Translations under genes and position numbers: made by a program | Shown: positions 34,058-42,714 of the stretch, piece by piece | Numbering within the stretch: position 1 is the stretch's first letter | Layout of the letters: every line of letters starts with the position of its first letter | The notes under the pieces: model-generated | Database searches by the model: none | Told to the model about the DNA's origin: nothing | What the model saw: only the letters and a program-made list of their open reading frames with translations | Assembly (NCBI GenBank): GCA_016716605.1 | Contig: JADJWA010000001.1 | Span: 496,001-560,000, forward strand | Origin: Flavobacteriales bacterium | GTDB taxonomy: Bacteria; Bacteroidota; Bacteroidia; Flavobacteriales_F; PHOS-HE28 | DNA length: 64,000 nucleotides | Reading direction: 5' to 3'

Positions 34058-35671
34058 TCACGCGCGCTTCTGCGCATCGCTGCGATTCGCGAAGGCCGCT
34101 GAATCCGGAATCTCGAAACCGAGCACGATCACATCATCGATCTGCGGCTGGTTGCCCTTCCATTCGGTGAATGACCGTCGTAGCAAGGTCATCTGCTCGG
34201 TGAGGCCGAGGCCTTGGATGGTCGGCAGCAGGCTGAACAGCTGCTCGTTCTTGAATTTCTTTCCCCTTTCGCCGCCCATCTGGTCCACGAAGCCATCGCT
34301 GTACAGGTAGAAGCGATCGCCGGCGCGCACAGTCACCTCGCGCTCGCAGTAGCGGTGCCCTTCCTGGAAGCCTCCGATGCCCGCGCGATCCGCGTCGAGC
34401 TTGTGCACTTGGCCGCCTCGCAGCAGGAGCAATGGCCTTCCAGCGCTGGCGTAGGTGAAGCGCCCCTCGGCGAAGTCGATGCAGCAGAGCGTGATGTCCA
34501 TGCCGGCGGAGCGGTCATCCTCCTGGTGCCATTGCTTGCGCACATCTCGGTCCAGCGCATCAAGCATCAGGTCCAGGCGGCCTTCATGCTTCAGCAACGC
34601 TGTGCGAAGCGCGCTCGCGGCCAGCATGCTCGTCATGGCGCCGGGGATGCCATGGCCCGTGCAATCGCCTACGGCGAGGTACGCACGTTGACCCACGTGC
34701 TCATACCAGTAGAGGTCGCCGCTCACCAGGTCCTTGGGCATGAAGAGCACGCCGAACTCCGGGAAAGCCTCACGCACCACCTGATGATCGGGCATCACAG
34801 AGCGTTGCAGCCGTTCGGCCGCACGGAGGCTGGCCATGATGTCATCGTTCTTCTCACGGAGCATCTCGGCGGTGCGCTGCAAGCGCTCCTTCATGGTATC
34901 CTCATGCTTCAGGATCCGGTGCATCCAACGGAGCAGGAGTGCAGCGGCAAGGATGAAGATGGCCGTGTATGCAACCAGTGTCCTGCGGAAGCCTGACCGC
35001 ACTTCAGCGAGGAACGGGTCGAATTGCTTGTCGGCCTGCACGATGGCGACCGTGCGCCCGTTGAGCTTGATCGGCCGGAAGACCGAGAGCCAGGTGCCGT
35101 TCTCATCGGTATAGGGCCCGATGGATGCGCCACTCTCATATTGCTCGATGTGCTCTTGGTGCGGTTGCTCCCAAACGTGCTTGAAATAGGGGTTGGGGCC
35201 GCTGGTGACGATGAACTTGAATTCACCGCTCACCGGGTCCTTCACCATCGTGTACACATCGCTGCCAAGGGCGTGATCCGCATGGGCTTGGACCAGGTGG
35301 GCGCGGAGCGCGGCGTAGGTCGCTGAATCAGGCCCATTGAAGAGCGTGCCACCGTCAGCGTGCTGAACAGTGAGTCGCTCATGACCTTCGGCATCAATGG
35401 CCCTTGCGAGCGGAATGGTGATGCCCGCCAAACGGGTGAACTCCTGTTCCGTGGCTGCGCCGATATGCGTGCGGTAGCTCATCACGATGGAGGCCAGCGC
35501 CAGCCCCGCGAGCACGAGGAATACCGTAAGCATCACTTTGGTAGTGGCGTTGCGGATGAATGAGATGGCGGTAATGCGGCCCACGGACGCCCGGATCAAG
35601 GGGCGGGCCTCATACGCCGCTGCGTGCGACTTGTTCCGGGCTACGGGATCTTCACGACGGGCACGGTCCAC
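34058..35671 (-). CDS. Membrane-bound SpoIIE-type protein phosphatase
   Basis: 537 aa if the GTG at 35671 is used, which overlaps the Kelch gene by 31 bases. A GTG at 35584 (VGRITAISFIRN) would remove the overlap and is equally plausible. Parts: span one VMLTVFLVLAGLALASIVM (about 46-64), a periplasmic Cache-like sensor (about 65-230), span two VAYTAIFILAAALLLRW, a short coiled coil, then the PP2C/SpoIIE domain (about 330-525) with VSGDLYWYE, VGDCTGHGIPGAMTSM and YLYSDGFVDQMGG holding the metal-binding Asp residues. Such enzymes dephosphorylate anti-sigma-factor antagonists in partner-switching systems; no such partner gene is in the window. Confidence 0.88.
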   Translation of the reverse strand: MDRARREDPVARNKSHAAAYEARPLIRASVGRITAISFIRNATTKVMLTVFLVLAGLALASIVMSYRTHIGAATEQEFTRLAGITIPLARAIDAEGHERLTVQHADGGTLFNGPDSATYAALRAHLVQAHADHALGSDVYTMVKDPVSGEFKFIVTSGPNPYFKHVWEQPHQEHIEQYESGASIGPYTDENGTWLSVFRPIKLNGRTVAIVQADKQFDPFLAEVRSGFRRTLVAYTAIFILAAALLLRWMHRILKHEDTMKERLQRTAEMLREKNDDIMASLRAAERLQRSVMPDHQVVREAFPEFGVLFMPKDLVSGDLYWYEHVGQRAYLAVGDCTGHGIPGAMTSMLAASALRTALLKHEGRLDLMLDALDRDVRKQWHQEDDRSAGMDITLCCIDFAEGRFTYASAGRPLLLLRGGQVHKLDADRAGIGGFQEGHRYCEREVTVRAGDRFYLYSDGFVDQMGGERGKKFKNEQLFSLLPTIQGLGLTEQMTLLRRSFTEWKGNQPQIDDVIVLGFEIPDSAAFANRSDAQKRA

Positions 35672-36939
35672 GTCACGTCAGGGCCTTCGAGCCGGATGAA
35701 ATAGTGTCCGGCTCGGATTCCAACGACGGGAATGCGCGCGGGAGCTGCGGCAAGCGGCCCTTGAAGGATAAGCTCGCCTACCGCATCGAACAGCGCGAAC
35801 CGGGTGAACGCACGGTCAGGATAGGTGATGTGCAGTTCATCCACGACCGGATTCGGATGCACCAATGCTTGGGGCTTCGCATCGCCCTCGATTCCGGTCG
35901 CATTCGCGTCCACGAGCCACACACTGTCGAGCACGGCCCGTTGCAAGCCGATCCCGCCAGCCACGATCAATTGCCCGTTGCCGATGTCCCCGACCGCGCG
36001 CAGGTCCATCACATGGGTAGGCGCGGTTCCAATGGTGCTCATGCCGCTGCCGCCCCATTGCAGGATCGCCGTGGCAGGATTCACCACCGCTCCGCCTGCG
36101 TATGCCAGCGCATCGAAGTTGTAGCTGATGGCCGAGCCGCCGATCCACGTGGCCTTGCCGTTCACCACCGCCGGGCCTGATCGGTATCGTGCGCCCTGTC
36201 CTCCGACCGCGCTGGGCAGCCAATCGATCGCAAGCGGGTTATCCGGATCGATCACGCCGATGCGCACACGGTCCTGCGCGGGAAAGTTCAGACCCGTACT
36301 TGCGCCACCGTGGTAAATGACCGTATCGCCGATGATCGCTCCGCCCGCGCCGAAGGCCTTGTACTGGTTGTTGTTGGGCACCGGTGCGGCCACGCTCCAG
36401 CTGTTGTGCGCGGGATCGTACACCTGCACGTTCGCCACGTTGGCGTTGTTGCTCCACCCGGTGATCACATAGATGAGGCTGTCGCGCCATACGGCCTGTA
36501 CCTGATCATCGATCGGCACGGGCACCGGTGCGGCATCGGGCATCCAGGTGTTCGTGGCAAGATTGAGGCGATGCACCTTGTTGCTGCTCAACTCGAAGGG
36601 CGCGCCATTGAAGACGTGATAGCCGCCGATCACGTAGGCGGTATCGCCCACCACGCTCGCCGAGGCCGCGATCTTGCCCAAGGTGTCAGGCAGAACGGGC
36701 AGGGGGAACCAAGCATCGATATCCACATCATAGCGGAAGGCGCTGCGGTGGATGTCGTCGCTGGTGAGGCCCGCGGTGATGCCGCCGAAGACATACACGT
36801 TCCGTGAGCCGTTCACCACTGCCGCGCAGACTGCGTGGTTGGCGGTGGGCATGGGAAGGGGCGCAAGGGGTGTCCAAGACCATTGGGCGTGCAGCATGAT
36901 GGAGGTGCAGCCAAAGAGCAGCAGGGTCGAGCGCAGCAT
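35641..36939 (-). CDS. Secreted Kelch-repeat protein with T9SS type A sorting domain
   Basis: 432 aa from the ATG at 36939 with signal RSTLLLFGCTSIMLHAQ. Kelch-type blades are visible: WTPLAPLPMPTANHAVCAAV, NVYVFGGITAG, IAASASVVGDTAYVIGGYH, NKVHRLNLATNTW, and later GGAIIGDTVIYHGG and GKATWIGGSAIS. They should fold into a beta-propeller on the cell surface. The C-terminal domain begins HPNPVVDELHI and ends with a basic strand, a T9SS sorting domain. It is placed 2 bases after a GT-C glycosyltransferase, in one unit with a glycan assembly pathway. Ligand unknown. Confidence 0.88.
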   Translation of the reverse strand: MLRSTLLLFGCTSIMLHAQWSWTPLAPLPMPTANHAVCAAVVNGSRNVYVFGGITAGLTSDDIHRSAFRYDVDIDAWFPLPVLPDTLGKIAASASVVGDTAYVIGGYHVFNGAPFELSSNKVHRLNLATNTWMPDAAPVPVPIDDQVQAVWRDSLIYVITGWSNNANVANVQVYDPAHNSWSVAAPVPNNNQYKAFGAGGAIIGDTVIYHGGASTGLNFPAQDRVRIGVIDPDNPLAIDWLPSAVGGQGARYRSGPAVVNGKATWIGGSAISYNFDALAYAGGAVVNPATAILQWGGSGMSTIGTAPTHVMDLRAVGDIGNGQLIVAGGIGLQRAVLDSVWLVDANATGIEGDAKPQALVHPNPVVDELHITYPDRAFTRFALFDAVGELILQGPLAAAPARIPVVGIRAGHYFIRLEGPDVTWTVPVVKIP

Positions 36940-36941
36940 GC

Positions 36942-38276
36942 TCAGCGAAGGTCGTACATGGAAATGCTTCCCACCGATTCCGGCCAAGTGCTCGCTCGGC
37001 CAAGCCATTCGATCCCGATCAAAACAACCAGCGCTCCATATTCCATCGTGATCCACCAATAGGGCTGCGCGAACGGCTCGCTTCCGTAGGTGAGATAGGT
37101 GGGCATGATGAGCAGGCTCCACCAGAGCGGCCAGCGCCAACGGGTGAGCGCAGCGAAAGCGATCAGCGGCGTGATGTACCACGGGTGCACCGCTTGGGAC
37201 CCGAAGAGCACCATGGCCAGCAGCCAGAGCATGGCCTCACCAAGTTCCATGGCACCCTTGCGGAAACGGATGATCGCATACGCGATGAGCGCGCACAACG
37301 TGATCGCACCGATCAGCCCGGTCCCCTTCACCGCATCATCACCCAGCGCACGTCGCAGCAGCTCGAAGAGGCCGCCATTGTACTCGAGATAGGTGCCGAA
37401 GAGCTTGAGGCTCGACAGGAAATTCGGGATCAGCTCCGGTGTCCAGAAAGGCAGCCAGCTCGAGGCGAAGGCACAGCCTGCGATGGCCGCAGGAAGGACG
37501 CTTCGCTTGATCCCGACGACGGCGGGCAAAGCCAGGATGAACACTATCGGCATCAGTCGAGCGGATGCCGCCAGCCCGATCAGCAAGCCAACGGCCCACA
37601 ACCGATCGCTGCGCAGCATCAGCACCGCTCCGAGGCAGAGCGGGATCATCAGCGCCTCGGTGTGCAGATTCACCGTGAGCTCAATCAGCACCAGCGGATT
37701 GAAGGCGTAGAGCGCGACGGCAGTCAGGCCGGCCCGTTCACGGCGCAATAGCCTCATCAGCAGGGCGATGCTCACGGCCTCGCAGAGCACGATGATCAAG
37801 CGCATGAAGAGCATCCATGCATCGGGGTAAGCGCCGCCAAGCCATGCCGCCAGCGCAAAGGCCGCTTGCGCCAGAGGCGGATATGCCGAGTGGAAGCCGG
37901 GCGAGTTGAGCATGGCGAGGTGATCCGCGCTGAAGAGCCCGGGATGCAGGGAGAGCAAATCACGCGGCGGGTGCGCGAATGGTGACAGGCCGTTGACGGT
38001 GCAGACCCCATCCCACCAATAGCGGAAGTGATCGTCCGTCCACGTGATGGGCGCGAAGAGCAAGAGCACGCGCAGCGCGATGACCAGCACGAAAAAGGCG
38101 CGCGGGCTCATTCCGCCTATGCGCGCATGGAGCAAGAGATAGCCGAGGAACGCGACGGCGAATCCTCCCAGCAGCAACGCGCTCTCGCTCCGGTGCGGGC
38201 CGTAGCCCAGGAAGGCCACGCCGAGCAACAGCATCATGAAGCCGCCCCAGGCGATCCAACGGTCCTTCGTGCTCAT
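36942..38276 (-). CDS. GT-C-fold membrane glycosyltransferase (polyprenyl-phosphate-mannose type)
   Basis: 444 aa with about 11-12 membrane spans. The acidic pair in ITWTDDHFRYWWDG (about 78-91) after the first spans and the later FNPLVLIELTVNLHTEALM are typical of DUF2029/GT-C enzymes that use polyprenyl-phosphate sugars. It acts on the periplasmic side of the inner membrane. Its start overlaps the preceding gene by 4 bases and its end is 2 bases from the Kelch gene. With two GT2 enzymes just upstream, a lipid-linked sugar is made inside and used outside; the product is unknown. Confidence 0.82.
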   Translation of the reverse strand: MSTKDRWIAWGGFMMLLLGVAFLGYGPHRSESALLLGGFAVAFLGYLLLHARIGGMSPRAFFVLVIALRVLLLFAPITWTDDHFRYWWDGVCTVNGLSPFAHPPRDLLSLHPGLFSADHLAMLNSPGFHSAYPPLAQAAFALAAWLGGAYPDAWMLFMRLIIVLCEAVSIALLMRLLRRERAGLTAVALYAFNPLVLIELTVNLHTEALMIPLCLGAVLMLRSDRLWAVGLLIGLAASARLMPIVFILALPAVVGIKRSVLPAAIAGCAFASSWLPFWTPELIPNFLSSLKLFGTYLEYNGGLFELLRRALGDDAVKGTGLIGAITLCALIAYAIIRFRKGAMELGEAMLWLLAMVLFGSQAVHPWYITPLIAFAALTRWRWPLWWSLLIMPTYLTYGSEPFAQPYWWITMEYGALVVLIGIEWLGRASTWPESVGSISMYDLR

Positions 38277-39751
38277 CCCGCCGTCCGCAGGCTATGCACC
38301 AGGGAGTACCAAGCCACCGCACCGAAACCGAAGGCCACCATGAGGTGGTAGGGCAGCAGGCCGAAGTCGCCCACGCGAACGGCGTACGCGATGCCGAATA
38401 GCGCATAGCCTGCGACGGCCAGCTCAACCAGCAACAGCGGCGAGATCGCGCTCTTGAGGTAGGCATTGCGCGTCCACTGCGCGCCATCGCTGCACGCGCC
38501 CACCTTGGGCGTGCGCACGAATGGCGTTCGGCGGCCGATGTAGCCTTCGATCACCGCGATCGCGTTGTGCAATGACAGGCCCATGCTCACCGCGAGGAAT
38601 AGCGGGAAGATTCCGAGGAAGTGCAGTGCGCCGCGCCAACCCTGCTTGTAGTTCTTGTGCGCCACGGCATAGAAGGCGATCAGCGCCAGCAGCGCCGAAG
38701 TGAAGACCACGGCGGTGTCGAAGAGGATGGCGTACTCCGGGTGTCGCTGCTTGACCACGAGGATGGGCACGCTGAGCAGCACCGTGCCGAGGATGCTGAT
38801 GAAGACGGTGCTGTTCATCAGGTGCAGGGTCGCGTGGAGCTTGGTTCCGTAAGGGAGCACCGGATCGCGCAGCACCTTGCCCAGGTTCTTCACCACGCAT
38901 TCGGCGGCGCCCTTGTTCCATCGGTATTGCTGCGCCTTCAACGCGTTCATCACGGCGGGCAGCTCCGCCGGCGATTCCACGTGCTCAAGGTAGCGGAAGC
39001 TCCAGCCGCGCAGCTGCGCGCGATAGCTCAGGTCGAGGTCCTCGGTGAGCGTATCGGGCTGCCAGCCGCCGGCATCGGCGATGGTGCTCTTGCGCCACAC
39101 GCCTGCCGTGCCGTTGAAGTTGATGAAGCAGCCCAAGGCACTGCGGCCGGTCTGCTCAACGCTGAAATGCGCGTCGAGGCCGAATGCCTGCAGCCGTGTG
39201 AGCAGGTTGTTGCCGCGATTCAAGTGGCCCCAACGGGTCTGTACCAAGCCGACCTTCTCATCCTGGAACCAAGGCAGCACCTGCCGGAGCATGTCGGCGG
39301 GCGGCATGAAGTCGGCATCGAACACGGCGATGAACTCTCCCTTGGCCCGTTCCGTGCCATAGGCCAGCGCCCCGGCCTTATAGCCCGCTCGGTCCGGACG
39401 GCGCACGTGGACGATGTCGAGGCCCTGCGCATGCCAGAACGCGACGCGCTCCTCGCAAAGCGTCCGGGTCTCATCGCTGCTGTCGTCGAGCACTTGTATC
39501 TCCAGCTTCTCCGCAGGCCAATCGAGCCGCGCCACCTGATCGATGAGTCGCTCGGCAACGAACCGCTCGTTGTAGAGCGGCAGCTGCACGGTGATTACGG
39601 GCAGGGGCTTGCCCAGGGGCCATGCGGCTGCTTCGTGCTTGCGCCTGCGCTTGTTGCGCAAGTATGCGAAGGTGAGCTGCAGCTGCGTGATGCTGAAGAG
39701 CACGATGAAGCTCAGCAGCAGGCCGTACAGGATCAGCAGAGCTATCGCCAT
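38273..39751 (-). CDS. Processive-type GT2 glycosyltransferase, membrane-bound
   Basis: 492 aa from the ATG at 39751; a longer frame upstream lies in the preceding gene. One N-terminal span (AIALLILYGLLLSFIVLFSI), then the catalytic domain with QLPLYNERFVAERL, VLDDSSDETRTLC, VFDADFMPP (DxD), TEDLDLSYRAQLRGW (TED) and QQYRWNKGA (QxxRW), followed by four C-terminal spans. These are all the motifs of cellulose-synthase-like processive enzymes, though a single ceramide-glucosyltransferase-like transfer is also possible. Its start codon shares one base with the upstream stop (TGATG). Confidence 0.9.
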   Translation of the reverse strand: MAIALLILYGLLLSFIVLFSITQLQLTFAYLRNKRRRKHEAAAWPLGKPLPVITVQLPLYNERFVAERLIDQVARLDWPAEKLEIQVLDDSSDETRTLCEERVAFWHAQGLDIVHVRRPDRAGYKAGALAYGTERAKGEFIAVFDADFMPPADMLRQVLPWFQDEKVGLVQTRWGHLNRGNNLLTRLQAFGLDAHFSVEQTGRSALGCFINFNGTAGVWRKSTIADAGGWQPDTLTEDLDLSYRAQLRGWSFRYLEHVESPAELPAVMNALKAQQYRWNKGAAECVVKNLGKVLRDPVLPYGTKLHATLHLMNSTVFISILGTVLLSVPILVVKQRHPEYAILFDTAVVFTSALLALIAFYAVAHKNYKQGWRGALHFLGIFPLFLAVSMGLSLHNAIAVIEGYIGRRTPFVRTPKVGACSDGAQWTRNAYLKSAISPLLLVELAVAGYALFGIAYAVRVGDFGLLPYHLMVAFGFGAVAWYSLVHSLRTAG

Positions 39752-40443
39752 CAGCGGTACTTGAGGATCGTGGCGATGATCTTGTAGCCGGCCATCACGG
39801 TGCCGTACACCGTACCGCTCACCTTGCTCATGCCGATGCGCTTTCGATAATCCACGGGCACTTCCACGCAGCGAAGGTGGAGCTTGGCGGCCTTCACCTG
39901 CATCTCCACCGTCCAGCCGAAGGTGCGGTCGCACATGCCGATGGCGAGGAGCGCTTCATAGCGCACCGCCCGGAAAGGCCCCAGGTCCGTGAAGCGAACG
40001 CCATAGATCCAGCGCATCATGCGCGTGGCCAGCCAATTTCCGAAGACCTGCTGGGGAACCATGGACCCGCGCTCCTTGCTGCCGAGGGCACGTGATCCGA
40101 TCACCAGGTCCGCTTCGCCGCGCACGATGGGTGCGATCACTTGCGGCAGCTGCTCGGGATGATCGCTGCGGTCGGCATCGAGGAAGACCACGATGTCCGG
40201 CTTTGGTTGATGTGCGCTGATCTGTTCCATGGCCTTCAGGCACGCATTGCCATAGCCGCGAAGAGGCTGATCCACCACGATGGCTCCCGCCATCTCCGCC
40301 ACGGCACGTGTGGCATCGGTGCTTCCGTTGTTGGCCACCACCACGCACCGTACGAGGCCCTTGGGGATGTCGCCGATCACCAGCGCGATGGCGTCGGCTT
40401 CGTTGTAAGCGGGGATGATGACGTCGATGACGGGGGCGGCCAC
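39751..40443 (-). CDS. Dolichyl-phosphate-mannose-synthase-like GT2 enzyme
   Basis: 230 aa soluble GT-A enzyme. VIDVIIPAYNEADAIALVI (5-23), VVANNGSTDATRAVAE, VVFLDADRSDHPEQL (DxD, about 86-100) and DLVIGSRALG are the donor-binding elements. The segment FGNWLATRMMRWIYGVRFTD then LGPFRAVR is the conserved region of DPM1-like enzymes that make polyprenyl-phosphate sugars. It is the first gene of a five-gene run ending with the SpoIIE phosphatase. It has no C-terminal membrane anchor. Confidence 0.9.
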   Translation of the reverse strand: MAAPVIDVIIPAYNEADAIALVIGDIPKGLVRCVVVANNGSTDATRAVAEMAGAIVVDQPLRGYGNACLKAMEQISAHQPKPDIVVFLDADRSDHPEQLPQVIAPIVRGEADLVIGSRALGSKERGSMVPQQVFGNWLATRMMRWIYGVRFTDLGPFRAVRYEALLAIGMCDRTFGWTVEMQVKAAKLHLRCVEVPVDYRKRIGMSKVSGTVYGTVMAGYKIIATILKYR

Positions 40444-40857
40444 TGCTGCGAAAGGTCGGTGGCGCAGGTGGAAACTGACAGGGCTCGAATGCGAAGAGGC
40501 CCCGTCCCCGGAGCCTCTTCTCGCCTTCCGCCGCCAGCGGATGCGGCGTTCACCTCACCGGCTGGCTGGGCCGGTGTGAGCCCTCCCGGGCATGCGCGTG
40601 GTCATGGCCGCAAGGGCCACCTGCTCGGTGGCACCTGCTGCACGCATGGCGGCGATTGATTCCCATTTCGGCGACGAAGGGATGGCGGTCGCGTGAAGAG
40701 GACGTTCACCCAAGTTGAACTGTTCGGGAGGAGGCGCCCAAGTTCTCAGCCTTTGTTGAAAACCGCCTATGCGGCAGCTGGAACAATGCACCCCAAGACA
40801 TGCACGCGCATCCAACCCGCAACCTGCACAACTTGCAACCCTCAACCCGCACACGAT
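40444..40857. other. 414-base divergent spacer, no convincing gene
   Basis: It separates the minus-strand GT2 gene from the plus-strand aldo/keto reductase and must hold both promoters. An 8-bp perfect inverted repeat GAAGAGGC (40493-40500) / GCCTCTTC (40513-40520) and a second weaker hairpin near 40550-40580 are visible. The last 40 bases are a CAACCTGCA-type repeat, listed separately. Open frames exist on both strands but look like high-GC noise. No SRP, RNase P or tmRNA signature was found. Confidence 0.5.
40812..40851 (+). repeat. Short degenerate repeat of CAACC(T/C)GCA units
   Basis: Five imperfect units (CAACCCG, CAACCTGCA, CAACTTG, CAACCCT, CAACCCGCA) in 40 bases directly before the aldo/keto reductase start. 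The same word GGCAACCTGCAACCCC appears at 52573-52588 in another spacer. Confidence 0.5.
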
Positions 40858-41838
40858 ATGCGCTACCGCCGCCTCGGCCGCTCCGGCCTTCAAGTCTCCG
40901 AAGTCTCCTTGGGCTCCTGGCTCACCTTCGGCAAGCTCATCACGGACGATACCGCCGCCGAGCTGATGAAGCTGGCCTACGACAGCGGCGTCAACTTCTT
41001 CGACAATGCGGAGATCTATTCACGTGGCGAGAGCGAGCGCGTCATGGGCCGCATCCTGAAGCGGATGGATTGGCCGCGCGACACCTGGATCGTGAGCAGC
41101 AAGGCCTTTTTCGGCGCGGGCGGGAAGCTGCCCACCCAACTGGGACTGCATCGCAAGCACGTGGTGGAGGCCTGCCACGATGCACTCAAGCGCTTGCAGG
41201 TGGACTACCTTGACCTGTACTTCTGCCACCGCCCGGATCCCAACACGCCCATCGACGAGACGGTGTGGAGCATGCACCAGCTGACCATGCAGGGCAAGGT
41301 GCTCTACTGGGGCACCAGCGAATGGAGCGTTGATCAGATCAAGGAAGCGCATGCCATCGCCGAGCGGCACCACCTCATCGGCCCGGTGATGGAGCAACCG
41401 CAGTACAACCTATTCCACAGGGAAAAGGTGGAGCATGAATTCGCGCCGCTCTATGATACTGTGGGCCTAGGCACCACGATCTGGAGCCCCTTGGCCAGCG
41501 GCGTGCTCAGTGGCAAGCATGGCGCCAGCGCGCAGCAAGGCACACGCCTCACCGCTCAGGGGCTCGATTGGTTGCGGGAGCGCGAACTGAACGAAGCGCG
41601 CTTAATGGCTGTGGAGAAGCTGAAGCCCATCGCGGCGGAGCTTGGTTTGTCCCTGCCCGTGCTCGCCATCGCATGGTGCCTGAAGAACCCGCGCGTGAGC
41701 ACCGTGATCCTTGGAGCGAGCAAAGTGGCGCAGCTCGAAGAGAACCTGAAGGCCGTGGAGGCGCATGACCTGCTCAGCGGCGATGTGATGGCCCGGGTGG
41801 AAGGTGCGTTGCGGGGGGAGAGGATGAGCACGTGGTAG
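40858..41838 (+). CDS. Aldo/keto reductase (YghZ / Kv-beta-like)
   Basis: 326 aa from the ATG at 40858. Catalytic and cofactor motifs of the aldo-keto reductase superfamily are in order: RRLGRSGLQVSEVSLGSWL, the FFDNAEIYSRGESERVMG block with catalytic Asp and Tyr, WIVSSKAFFG with catalytic Lys, DYLDLYFCHRPD, and the NADP-binding VSTVILGASKVAQLEENL near the end. It most resembles the YghZ/potassium channel beta-subunit group, which reduces aldehydes such as methylglyoxal with NADPH. It stands alone between the divergent glycosyltransferase and the signalling block. Confidence 0.92.
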   Translation: MRYRRLGRSGLQVSEVSLGSWLTFGKLITDDTAAELMKLAYDSGVNFFDNAEIYSRGESERVMGRILKRMDWPRDTWIVSSKAFFGAGGKLPTQLGLHRKHVVEACHDALKRLQVDYLDLYFCHRPDPNTPIDETVWSMHQLTMQGKVLYWGTSEWSVDQIKEAHAIAERHHLIGPVMEQPQYNLFHREKVEHEFAPLYDTVGLGTTIWSPLASGVLSGKHGASAQQGTRLTAQGLDWLRERELNEARLMAVEKLKPIAAELGLSLPVLAIAWCLKNPRVSTVILGASKVAQLEENLKAVEAHDLLSGDVMARVEGALRGERMSTW

Positions 41839-41883
41839 GTCGAGCATTGCGCCACCCCCACGATTACCCGACCTTGCGCAGCC

Positions 41884-42624
41884 ATGCCGGCCGTTCGCAT
41901 CCTCATCGTCGAAGATGAACCTCTGATCGCAGCGGACCTGCGCGCGCACCTCGAGGAACTCGGCTATGAGGTATGCGCAGCCTGTGACAATGCCCTCGAC
42001 GCCATGGCGGAGATCGCCGCCCATAAGCCTGACCTGTTGCTCCTGGACATCAACCTGGGCGATGGAGCGGATGGCGTGCAGCTGGCCGAAAAGGTGAAAG
42101 CGAAGCACCTCGTGCCCTTCATCTTCGTCACCAGCCACAGCGACAAGGCCACCCTCGAGCGCGTGAAACCGCTTCGTCCGGCCGGATTCATCATCAAGCC
42201 CTTCGATGAGAATGATCTGCGCGCGCAGATCGAGCTGGCGCTTGCCCGATTCGCCAATGATGTGGAAGCGACTGAAGCCCCCACCGACGCCCAGCGCAAC
42301 GATTTCGTGATCGCGGATAGCATCTTCATCCGCGAGAGAGGAAGGCTGCTCAAGGTGGCCATCGATGAGATCCACTACGCCGAAGCCGACGACAACTACG
42401 TCACGCTCTTCACCCCGGCGAAGAAGTACGTAATCACCAGTACACTCAGCGCTGTTGAAGAGAAGCTCAAGAGCCCGCATCACTTGCGCATTCACCGCAG
42501 TCACCTGGTGGACACACGGCGAATCACTGCCGTGGAGGAGGGCTATGTGCGGCTCGGCCCCTTGAGCCTGCCCGTGGGCAAAACCCACAAGGAGGCGCTG
42601 ATGGCGCGGATCAGGACCTTGTGA
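41884..42624 (+). CDS. LytTR-family response regulator
   Basis: 246 aa. Receiver domain (1-120): IVEDEPLIAADLR, the phospho-acceptor Asp55 in LLLLDINLGDG, FVTSHSD and IIKPFDENDL. LytTR domain (about 145-246): IFIRERGRLLKVAIDEIHY, EADDNYVTLFT, HHLRIHRSHLVDT. It is upstream of a block that holds a sensor kinase and a LytTR-only protein. One base after its stop starts a 34-base operator-like direct repeat, so it may control its own downstream genes. Confidence 0.93.
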   Translation: MPAVRILIVEDEPLIAADLRAHLEELGYEVCAACDNALDAMAEIAAHKPDLLLLDINLGDGADGVQLAEKVKAKHLVPFIFVTSHSDKATLERVKPLRPAGFIIKPFDENDLRAQIELALARFANDVEATEAPTDAQRNDFVIADSIFIRERGRLLKVAIDEIHYAEADDNYVTLFTPAKKYVITSTLSAVEEKLKSPHHLRIHRSHLVDTRRITAVEEGYVRLGPLSLPVGKTHKEALMARIRTL

Positions 42625-42658
42625 CATTCACCCGATCCTGGGGTGCATTCACCCGATC
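42625..42658 (+). promoter_or_regulatory. Candidate LytTR operator (direct repeat, 21-bp period), site 1
   Basis: CATTCACCCGATC occurs at 42625-42637 and again at 42646-42658, exactly 21 bases apart (two helical turns). Paired direct repeats at this spacing are the known binding mode of LytTR proteins such as AgrA and AlgR. The site lies between a LytTR regulator gene and the ATG at 42715, where a promoter is expected. A second site at 49502-49535 matches it at 27 of 34 bases. Confidence 0.7.
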
Positions 42659-42714
42659 TTCAGGGCGTTGATGGATCGGTCTTCGCACGTTCGTGTCGCA
42701 GAACAACCACAGCG

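Noticed and set aside
40555..40893. 112-codon open frame on the minus strand in the 414-base spacer
   Set aside because: It overlaps the start of the aldo/keto reductase, has no signal or domain and a composition like shadow frames.
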